Part shown: positions 1 through 5,005 of the stretch, one piece after another
Position numbering within the stretch: the first letter of the stretch is position 1
Layout: every line of letters begins with the position of its first letter
Source of the DNA: Crocinitomicaceae bacterium
Lineage (GTDB): Bacteria > Bacteroidota > Bacteroidia > Flavobacteriales_D > Sanyastnellaceae
NCBI GenBank assembly: GCA_002729115.1
Contig: PBWG01000057.1
Location: forward strand, 1 to 5,005
Direction of reading: 5' to 3'
DNA length: 5,005 bases
Position numbers and translations under genes: made by a program
Notes under the pieces: model-generated
The model's database searches: none
What the model saw: only the letters and a program-made list of their open reading frames with translations
What the model was told of the DNA's origin: nothing

Positions 1-1
1 G

Positions 2-1036
2 GAGTTCTTGTCCAAGGATGCGGGGGAACGCGTGTTGGCTTTGGCCAAGTCGACCCTGACGTTTGCAGACGTGGACGACACAGGAAGGACCACCCACGAC
101 GACTCGTGGTTGCAAAAGCACGTGGACCACGTGTTGGATTTGGAACTTGTCGACCCTGACGCCATCCGGTCCGCCGGGTTGAAGGTGGCTGTGGATGCGG
201 TGAATTCGTCGGGCGGTTTGGCGGTGCCCCTGCTTTTGAAGGCGCTCCATGTGGAAGTGGTGCCTGTGCATTGCGACCCTACGGGACACTTTGCCCACAA
301 CCCAGAACCCCTGCCCAAGCACCTCGTCGACTTGACCGAAGCGGTCACCGCCCAATCTTGCGACCTCGGCATCAGCGTGGATCCAGATGTGGACAGGTTG
401 TGTTTTGTGAGCGAGGATGGGAGCTTCTTCGGGGAAGAATACACCCTCGTGGCGATGGCCGACCACGTGCTTGCCCACACTCCAGGTCCGACGGTCAGCA
501 ATTTGAGCAGCACCCGAGCGCTTCGTGAAGTGAGCGCCCGTCACGGCTGCACCTACACCGCCGCGGCTGTAGGGGAAGTCAACGTCGTGGCCCAAATGCG
601 GGAGGTCGGCGCCATTCTTGGCGGCGAAGGAAACGGCGGGGTGATTTACCCCACGTCGCATGCCGGTCGGGACGCGTTGGTGGGCATCGGCTTGTTTTTG
701 ACTTTGTTGGTGTCGAAGGGCATGACATGCAGTGCGTTGCGGGCCACCTACCCGGATTTCAGCATGGTCAAGGACAAGATGGACCTGCCCCCTGTGGATG
801 TGGACAAAGCGCTGGCCGCCCTCCAGGCCGAGGTCAAGGATGCCGAGGTGAACGACGTGGACGGGGTGAAGTTTGACCTGGAGCACGGATGGGTGCATTT
901 GCGCAAAAGCAACACCGAGCCCATCATTCGGATTTACGCCGAAGGCCCGTCGCCAGAGGAGGCCCAGGCGCTTGTGGACAGGTTCAAAGGAGACTTGAAG
1001 CGTCACTTGGCATCGTTGGAGGGGCCTCAAGCGTAA
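2..1036 (+). CDS. glmM: Phosphoglucosamine mutase (GlmM-type phosphohexomutase), 5'-truncated
   Basis: Alpha-D-phosphohexomutase family enzyme, most likely converting glucosamine-6-phosphate to glucosamine-1-phosphate for UDP-GlcNAc and peptidoglycan synthesis in the cytoplasm. The reading frame is open from base 2 (EFLSKDAGERVL), so the gene enters from the left; no true start is visible. Of the visible 344 residues, the Mg-binding loop DPDVDR is at 127-132, the sugar-recognition loop GGEGNGG at 207-213, and the C-terminal phosphate-binding segment RKSNTEPIIRIYAE starts at 301. The VGEVNVV stretch just before the sugar loop is typical of Bacteroidota and archaeal-type GlmM. Family length is about 450-465 residues, so roughly 110-120 residues are missing, including the phosphorylated catalytic serine. 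The stop lies 10 bases before the cysteine desulfurase. Phosphomannomutase or phosphoglucomutase activity cannot be excluded from sequence; membership of the family is certain, the exact substrate less so. Confidence 0.9.
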   Translation, partial: EFLSKDAGERVLALAKSTLTFADVDDTGRTTHDDSWLQKHVDHVLDLELVDPDAIRSAGLKVAVDAVNSSGGLAVPLLLKALHVEVVPVHCDPTGHFAHNPEPLPKHLVDLTEAVTAQSCDLGISVDPDVDRLCFVSEDGSFFGEEYTLVAMADHVLAHTPGPTVSNLSSTRALREVSARHGCTYTAAAVGEVNVVAQMREVGAILGGEGNGGVIYPTSHAGRDALVGIGLFLTLLVSKGMTCSALRATYPDFSMVKDKMDLPPVDVDKALAALQAEVKDAEVNDVDGVKFDLEHGWVHLRKSNTEPIIRIYAEGPSPEEAQALVDRFKGDLKRHLASLEGPQA

Positions 1037-1046
1037 ATTTGTCGGC

Positions 1047-2198
1047 ATGAGTGCCGCCTATTTGGACAACGCCGCCACGACCCCGGTCGCCCCTGAGGTG
1101 GCCGAGGCCATGCTGGAGGTGTACCAACATGCATTCGGGAACCCGTCGTCGTCCCACGCCGTGGGACGCAAGGCGAAGGCACTTGTGGAAACCAGCCGTC
1201 GGGCCATCGCAGCCCGGCTCAAGTGCACACCACGCTCCATTTGCTTCACCTCTGGCGGGACGGAAGCGGACAACCACGCGATCTCCGCAGCAGTGGGCTG
1301 CTTGGGCGTCACCCGCATTGTCACCTCCGCGGCTGAGCACAGCGCTGTGGTCAAGGCGTCGGCATCCATGGAAGCCAAGGGTGTAGAAGTGGTTCATGTG
1401 CGTCACCTGCCTTGTGGGGAGGTGGACATGGCCCATCTGCGCGAGTTGCTCTCTGATCGGGCATCCAAGACACTGGTGTCTCTGATGCACGCCAACAACG
1501 AGGTCGGCGTGATGATCGACCTGCAAGCTGTGGGGCAATTGTGCCGGGAGCACGGCGCGTTGTTCCACAGCGACACCGTCCAAACGATGGGACACTATCC
1601 CATGGACCTTTCCGAGGTGGACATTGATTTCCTGGCGTGCAGCGCCCACAAATTTCACGGCCCCAAGGGCTCAGGTTTCTTGTACACGAACCCTGACCTG
1701 CGCATTGACGGAATGATTGTTGGCGGAGGCCAAGAGCGCGCCATGCGCGGAGGCACTGAGAATGTGGCGGGCATCGTCGGTCTGGCCAAGGCATTTGAAC
1801 TCGCGTTCGTCCACATGGTGGAGCACGAGTCGCATGTGCGTGGCGTCAAGCAGTTGATGGTGGATGGACTTCGTGCGCGCCTCCCCGAAGTGGTGTTCAA
1901 TGGCCACTCGGACCAAGAAGATCGCTTGTACACGGTGCTCAACGTGAAATTCCCTCCACACCCCAACAGCGGAATGGCCACCTTCCTGCTCGATTTGGAA
2001 GGGGTGGCTTGTTCGGGCGGAAGCGCGTGTTCCAGCGGCGCAACCCAGGGCTCGCACGTGCTGCGTGCTCTTGGGTGCCAAGATCCCCAGCGCGCCAGTG
2101 TTCGGTTTTCATTCTCGAGGTACACGACGTCGGCAGACATTGACAAAGCCTTGGAGGCCGTGGACAAAGTCTTTGCGCCTGTCCTCGTGGAGGGTTGA
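1047..2198 (+). CDS. Cysteine desulfurase, group I (NifS/IscS-like)
   Basis: PLP-dependent cytosolic enzyme that takes sulfur from L-cysteine as a persulfide, releasing alanine, to supply Fe-S cluster assembly, tRNA thiolation or other thio-cofactors. The 383 residues match the family length. Visible landmarks are YLDNAATTP at 5-13, GNPSSSH at 31-37, the cofactor-stacking region SGGTEADNHA at 69-78, AEH with the conserved His at 98, HANNEVG at 148-154, DTVQ at 176-179, the PLP lysine K202 in SAHKFHGPKG, RGGTEN at 234-239, and the active cysteine C328 in SGGSACSSG. That cysteine loop is the group I form, unlike the short SufS (group II) loop, so this is probably not the SUF-operon enzyme. The ATG is 10 bases after the upstream mutase stop and the N-terminus fits the family, so the start is secure despite no Shine-Dalgarno. 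Whether it acts in Fe-S assembly or in tRNA thiolation (as in IscS or MnmA partners) cannot be told: no scaffold or thiolase gene is adjacent. Confidence 0.95.
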   Translation: MSAAYLDNAATTPVAPEVAEAMLEVYQHAFGNPSSSHAVGRKAKALVETSRRAIAARLKCTPRSICFTSGGTEADNHAISAAVGCLGVTRIVTSAAEHSAVVKASASMEAKGVEVVHVRHLPCGEVDMAHLRELLSDRASKTLVSLMHANNEVGVMIDLQAVGQLCREHGALFHSDTVQTMGHYPMDLSEVDIDFLACSAHKFHGPKGSGFLYTNPDLRIDGMIVGGGQERAMRGGTENVAGIVGLAKAFELAFVHMVEHESHVRGVKQLMVDGLRARLPEVVFNGHSDQEDRLYTVLNVKFPPHPNSGMATFLLDLEGVACSGGSACSSGATQGSHVLRALGCQDPQRASVRFSFSRYTTSADIDKALEAVDKVFAPVLVEG

Positions 2199-2219
2199 TC
2201 GACCCTGTACCTTCGGGCC

Positions 2220-3764
2220 ATGCTGGGCAACCACATTTTTCATCGGCTGATTGGGGTTCGATTGCCTCGGTTGCTTTGGGCACAACACCGCCCAGCGGAT
2301 GCTCAGCGTGGGGTGTTTCTGGGGTTGATTCACGGGTTGGCCTCGACCGATTACGGCAGGGCCCACGGCATCCATCACCTGTCCGACGTTTCCCGTCGCA
2401 AGGACTTTGTCCGGGCGTTGCCGGTGGTCAGGTACGACGAATTGAAACCTTGGATCGAGCGGGCCATGACCGGAGAGGAAGACGTCCTTTGGCCTGGGGA
2501 GACCAAGTGGTTTGCCCAAAGCTCGGGCACCACCACCGACCAGTTCAAGTGGTTGCCTGTCACCCGGGACGCGCTCCAACGCGGACACTATCGTGGGGGC
2601 AAGGATTTACTGGCCCAGTATTGTGCCCAGGTTCCAGAGGCCCAGCTTTACCAAGGCAAACACTTGATCCTCGGCGGATCCAGTGCGTTGGTGCACGACG
2701 GCCACCATGCTGTGAAGGGGGACCTGAGCGCGATCATTGTCAACCATCTCCCGCCTTGGTGCGAGGCCAGAAGAACCCCTGACAAGGCCATCGCGTTGAT
2801 GGACGATTGGACGTCCAAGGTGGATGCCATCGCTGAAGCCACGATGGCAGAAGATGTGCGGATTTTGGCAGGGGTGCCCAGTTGGATGGCCTTGGTCTGT
2901 CAGCGGGTGCTTGAGAAGAGCGGAAAGTCCGACTTGTGGGAGGTGTGGCCCAATTTGTGGCTGTATATGCATGGCGGCGTGGGCTTCGCGCCGTATCGCA
3001 GAACGTTTGAGTCCCTGCTTCCTCCTCGAGAGGGAAGGCGAAGCATCCATTACGTGGAAACGTACAACGCGTCGGAAGGCTTTTTTGCGTTTCAGGACGA
3101 CCTCGGACGGGACGACATGGCCCTGTTGATGGACCACGGGATTTTCTACGAGTTTGTGCCCATGTCCGAATTGGACAACCCTCAGCCCGAAGCGCTGGAG
3201 TTCCGAGAAGTGGAGGTGGGACAGACCTACGCACTGGTGGTGTCCACCAACGCTGGCGTGTGGCGCCTGATGGTCGGGGATTTGGTCACCATCACGTCCA
3301 AGATTCCTTTGCGCATTCAAGTGGTGGGCAGGGTGACCTCGCACCTCAACGTGGTGGGGGAGGAGTTGATGGCGCAAAACGCCGACCGCGCTTGGGCTGA
3401 GGTGGCCCAGTCACTGGAGACGGAGGTGTACAACTACACCGGGGCTCCGCGATTTGACGACGCTGGCAAGCCCGTGGCACACAGGTGGGTGGTGGAATTT
3501 CAACCGGGCCGACCGGCGCCGTCTTCAGCCAAGCTGGGAGCAGAGCTGGACCGATGGTTGAAGGCTTTCAATGGCGATTACCAAGCCAAGCGGACCGACG
3601 ACCTCATTCTGCAGGCGCCTCAGGTGGACGTGGTGCCTGAAGGGACCTTTGACAGATGGCTGGCAGAACATGGGCGCCTTGGTGGGCAGCACAAGGTGCC
3701 TCGGTTGGACGCATCGGGCTCGATTTTGGAAGGGGTTCTGGCGTGCGCCAGAGCGTCTGCCTAA
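2220..3764 (+). CDS. GH3 auxin-responsive promoter-like family protein (putative acyl-amido synthetase)
   Basis: A 514-residue bacterial member of the GH3 family, part of the adenylate-forming (firefly luciferase-like) superfamily. Plant relatives such as JAR1 adenylate a carboxylic acid and conjugate it to an amino acid; the substrate of bacterial homologues is largely unknown, so no specific reaction is claimed. All three ATP-binding motifs are visible: SSGTTTDQFKWLP beginning at residue 101 (phosphate loop), YNASEG at 282-287 inside HYVETYNASEGFFAFQ, and WRLMVGD at 348-354 followed by a VVGR hinge-like segment at 368-371, where the C-terminal subdomain begins. The C-terminal GGQHKVPRL (488-496) resembles the basic tail of bacterial homologues. 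No signal peptide or clear membrane segment is evident; the N-terminus is basic and moderately hydrophobic, so peripheral membrane contact is possible but unproven. The start ATG is 21 bases after the desulfurase stop, without a Shine-Dalgarno, and gives the expected family length. It is probably co-transcribed with the two genes upstream. Confidence 0.9.
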   Translation: MLGNHIFHRLIGVRLPRLLWAQHRPADAQRGVFLGLIHGLASTDYGRAHGIHHLSDVSRRKDFVRALPVVRYDELKPWIERAMTGEEDVLWPGETKWFAQSSGTTTDQFKWLPVTRDALQRGHYRGGKDLLAQYCAQVPEAQLYQGKHLILGGSSALVHDGHHAVKGDLSAIIVNHLPPWCEARRTPDKAIALMDDWTSKVDAIAEATMAEDVRILAGVPSWMALVCQRVLEKSGKSDLWEVWPNLWLYMHGGVGFAPYRRTFESLLPPREGRRSIHYVETYNASEGFFAFQDDLGRDDMALLMDHGIFYEFVPMSELDNPQPEALEFREVEVGQTYALVVSTNAGVWRLMVGDLVTITSKIPLRIQVVGRVTSHLNVVGEELMAQNADRAWAEVAQSLETEVYNYTGAPRFDDAGKPVAHRWVVEFQPGRPAPSSAKLGAELDRWLKAFNGDYQAKRTDDLILQAPQVDVVPEGTFDRWLAEHGRLGGQHKVPRLDASGSILEGVLACARASA

Positions 3765-3790
3765 GAGTTATCCCCAACCTGTTGACGGGC

Positions 3791-3821
3791 CTTGGACGGG
3801 CGTGGAGTCCGACCTACTTTG
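3791..3821 (+). promoter_or_regulatory. Weak candidate Bacteroidota-type promoter for the deoxynucleoside kinase
   Basis: The 92-base gap between the GH3 stop and the kinase start is the only forward intergenic space here large enough for a promoter. It holds CTTG at 3791-3794 and TACTTTG at 3815-3821. The Bacteroidota housekeeping consensus is TTTG, about 19 bases, then TAnnTTTG. The distance between the two TTTG-like cores (23 bases) fits, but the TA is one base too close and the first core has one mismatch. The following stretch (3822-3850) is T-rich, unlike the surrounding GC-rich sequence, which fits a leader region. No hairpin terminator for the upstream genes was seen in the gap, so read-through from the GH3 gene is an alternative. 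This is a pattern match only. Confidence 0.3.
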
Positions 3822-3856
3822 GTCGTTCAATTTTCGTTTCATTTCGAACCTTCCCC

Positions 3857-4474
3857 ATGCATCTCGCCGTCGCAGGAAACATTGGCTCAGGAAAGACCAC
3901 GTTGACCACGTTGCTGGCCAAGCACTACCGCTACACCCCGCACTTTGAAGAGGTGGACAACAACCCCTACCTCAACGATTTCTACAAGGACATGACCCGA
4001 TGGTCCTTCAACTTGCAGGTGTACTTTCTTCGGAGCCGCTTCTCTCAGTTGATTGAGATGAAGAAGAAGGGAAAGCCCATCATCCAAGACCGAACCATCT
4101 ACGAGGACGCCAACATCTTCGCGCCCAACTTGCAGGCCATGGGGTTGATGGCGACCCGGGATTTCGAGAACTACCTCTCGCTGTTCGAATTGATGGAGGA
4201 GTTTGTGACGCCCCCCGATTTGCTTGTGTACCTGCGCGCATCCGTGCCCACCTTGGTGGCCCAAATCCAAAAGCGCGGCCGGGACTACGAGGAGGCCATC
4301 CGACTCGACTACCTCAACCGTTTGAATGAGCGTTATGAGGCCTGGATCAGCACCTACACCAAAGGCGAGCTGTTGATCGTGGACGTCGACGACAGCAACT
4401 TCCACGAAAACAAGGAAGACTTGGGCAAGATCATCACAAGCATTGACGGCAAGCTGAACAACCTCTTCAGCTGA
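3857..4474 (+). CDS. Deoxynucleoside kinase (dCK/dGK/dNK family)
   Basis: A cytoplasmic salvage enzyme that phosphorylates deoxynucleosides to dNMPs using a nucleoside triphosphate. The 205 residues match the short bacterial members of the family. The P-loop GNIGSGKT is at 7-14, almost at the N-terminus as expected. EEVDNNPYLNDFY (31-43) carries the conserved acidic residue that acts as base in relatives; QDRTIYEDANIF (77-88) holds the DRS/DRT motif; and the arginine-rich LID, KRGRDYEEAI, is at 139-148. Whether it prefers deoxyadenosine, deoxyguanosine, deoxycytidine or is broad cannot be read reliably from sequence. The frame stays open upstream into the GH3 gene, but that stretch (rich in W, G and R) does not look like family sequence, and ATG 3857 places the P-loop correctly, so this start was chosen. 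It has no Shine-Dalgarno. A strong hairpin terminator begins 29 bases after the stop. Confidence 0.93.
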   Translation: MHLAVAGNIGSGKTTLTTLLAKHYRYTPHFEEVDNNPYLNDFYKDMTRWSFNLQVYFLRSRFSQLIEMKKKGKPIIQDRTIYEDANIFAPNLQAMGLMATRDFENYLSLFELMEEFVTPPDLLVYLRASVPTLVAQIQKRGRDYEEAIRLDYLNRLNERYEAWISTYTKGELLIVDVDDSNFHENKEDLGKIITSIDGKLNNLFS

Positions 4475-4503
4475 GGTCCCCATCTTCCCAAATTCACGAC
4501 ACA

Positions 4504-4534
4504 AAAAAGGCCTGCTCAAGGAGCAGGCCTTTTT
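4504..4534. terminator. Bidirectional intrinsic terminator between convergent genes
   Basis: A perfect inverted repeat: left arm 4504-4517 (AAAAAGGCCTGCTC), loop AAG at 4518-4520, right arm 4521-4534 (GAGCAGGCCTTTTT). The GC-rich 9-bp core is followed by a T run on the plus strand, and the A run on the left supplies a T run on the minus strand. It sits 29 bases past the deoxynucleoside kinase stop and 18 bases past the stop of the opposing YceI-like gene, so it is placed to end both transcripts. This is the only strong hairpin seen in the gaps of this window. Confidence 0.93.
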
Positions 4535-4552
4535 CATGAAAGTCGTTGAAGA

Positions 4553-5005
4553 TCACTGCACGGGCACGCCCATCACGGCGAAGGCCACAGCCACGTCGTC
4601 CTTGATGAACCAGTCCAACTTGTCGTCGAACGTTTGGGAGCGGTAGGTGATGTCGTGCTTGGTGCGGTCCAAATCGAATTTGCCAGTCACGGTGATGCCT
4701 TGCTGGTCTCCAGGAACGTCGGTTTGGCTGACATTCACGGGAATGGAGTAATCCACTTTCACCCCGTTCATGTCCAAGCTCGCGGACAAGGTGTTGCCCT
4801 CGATGCTGTTCACGGTCAAGACGGCGTTCGGGTGCGTCTCCACGTTGAAGAAGTCCCCAGAGCGGAGGTGACCCTCCAGGCTGGATTTTTCTTCTCCAGT
4901 CAAGTCGGTGACTGCGATTTGCGTCATGTCGAAGTTGACGACGCCGTCTTGGATTTGACCGTTGGCCACTTTGAATTTGCCGCCCGACACAGCCAACGTG
5001 CCTTG
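4553..5005 (-). CDS. YceI-like domain protein, N-terminus beyond the window
   Basis: The C-terminal 150 residues of a YceI-family protein, read on the minus strand and cut by the right edge; the frame is still open at base 5005 (QGTLAVSGGKF), so the real start is outside. YceI proteins form a lipocalin-like beta barrel that binds long isoprenoid or lipid-like molecules, usually exported to the periplasm or anchored in the envelope. Visible family features are the GTLAVSGGKFKVANGQI strand pair, FDMTQIAVTDLTGEEKSSLEGHL, then the diagnostic SGDFFNVETHPNAVLTV, GKFDLDRTKHDITYRS, and a hydrophobic C-terminal strand VAVAFAVMGVPV. Family members are usually 170-220 residues, so about 30-60 residues are missing, including any signal peptide or lipobox; export is therefore inferred, not seen. 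It converges on the deoxynucleoside kinase and shares its terminator. Its ligand and role are unknown. Confidence 0.9.
   Translation of the reverse strand, partial: QGTLAVSGGKFKVANGQIQDGVVNFDMTQIAVTDLTGEEKSSLEGHLRSGDFFNVETHPNAVLTVNSIEGNTLSASLDMNGVKVDYSIPVNVSQTDVPGDQQGITVTGKFDLDRTKHDITYRSQTFDDKLDWFIKDDVAVAFAVMGVPVQ

Noticed and set aside
49..161. A 13-base direct repeat (GTCGACCCTGACG) at 49-61 and 149-161, exactly 100 bases apart.
   Set aside because: The copies fall in different codon phases of the mutase gene and no further copies or flanking symmetry were seen, so it is probably chance in GC-rich coding sequence.
984..1658. Long open frame (about 224 codons) on the minus strand, antisense to the mutase end and the desulfurase.
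   Set aside because: The translation has no recognisable domain and is rich in His, Arg, Gly and Val, as expected from the reverse frame of a GC-rich gene. The plus-strand desulfurase fully explains the region.
2607..3377. Minus-strand open frame of about 256 codons inside the GH3 gene.
   Set aside because: It lies wholly antisense to a well-supported gene, shows no family motifs, and has low-complexity His/Gln/Arg-rich composition typical of a shadow frame.
3782..3787. TTGACG resembling a sigma-70 -35 box upstream of the kinase.
   Set aside because: There is no TATAAT-like sequence at about 17 bases downstream, and this consensus is not the one used by Bacteroidota housekeeping sigma factors.
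3656..3856. Possible 67-residue N-terminal extension of the deoxynucleoside kinase, overlapping the GH3 gene.
   Set aside because: The extension reads as W/G/R-rich out-of-frame GH3 sequence and would move the P-loop far from the N-terminus, unlike the family.
3887..4537. Minus-strand open frame of about 216 codons opposite the deoxynucleoside kinase.
   Set aside because: It would run in from the terminator hairpin and is antisense to a gene with intact P-loop, DRT and LID motifs. It has no recognisable domain.

Overview
This window looks like ordinary chromosome from a GC-rich member of the Bacteroidota, probably Flavobacteriales-like or a near relative. The family evidence is a GlmM-type mutase with VGEVNVV and GGEGNGGV motifs, a bacterial GH3-family protein, a short dCK/dGK-type deoxynucleoside kinase and a YceI-domain protein, a mix common in that phylum. 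None of the three visible start codons has a clear Shine-Dalgarno sequence, which also fits. GC content is about 55-60% by eye, high for the phylum, and leucine is often written TTG. The genus cannot be named from this sequence alone.

Layout: (1) 2-1036 (+) is the C-terminal three quarters of a phosphohexomutase, most likely phosphoglucosamine mutase (GlmM), cut by the left edge. (2) 1047-2198 (+) is a complete group I (NifS/IscS-type) cysteine desulfurase. (3) 2220-3764 (+) is a complete GH3-family (auxin-responsive GH3-like) adenylate-forming protein of unknown substrate. These three genes are separated by only 10 and 21 bases and probably share a transcript. (4) A 92-base gap with a weak promoter candidate precedes a deoxynucleoside kinase at 3857-4474 (+). 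(5) A perfect 14-bp hairpin flanked by A and T runs (4504-4534) lies between the kinase and a convergent gene, and can terminate both. (6) 4553-5005 (-) is the C-terminal part of a YceI-like protein, whose N-terminus is off the right edge.

The genes are mainly housekeeping: amino-sugar/cell-wall precursor supply, sulfur mobilisation from cysteine, deoxynucleoside salvage, and a probable envelope lipid-binding protein. I see no shared pathway linking them. The least understood member is the GH3 protein. I found no mobile element, CRISPR array, RNA gene, defence module or other sign of a new system. Coding density is high and every gap is under 100 bases.
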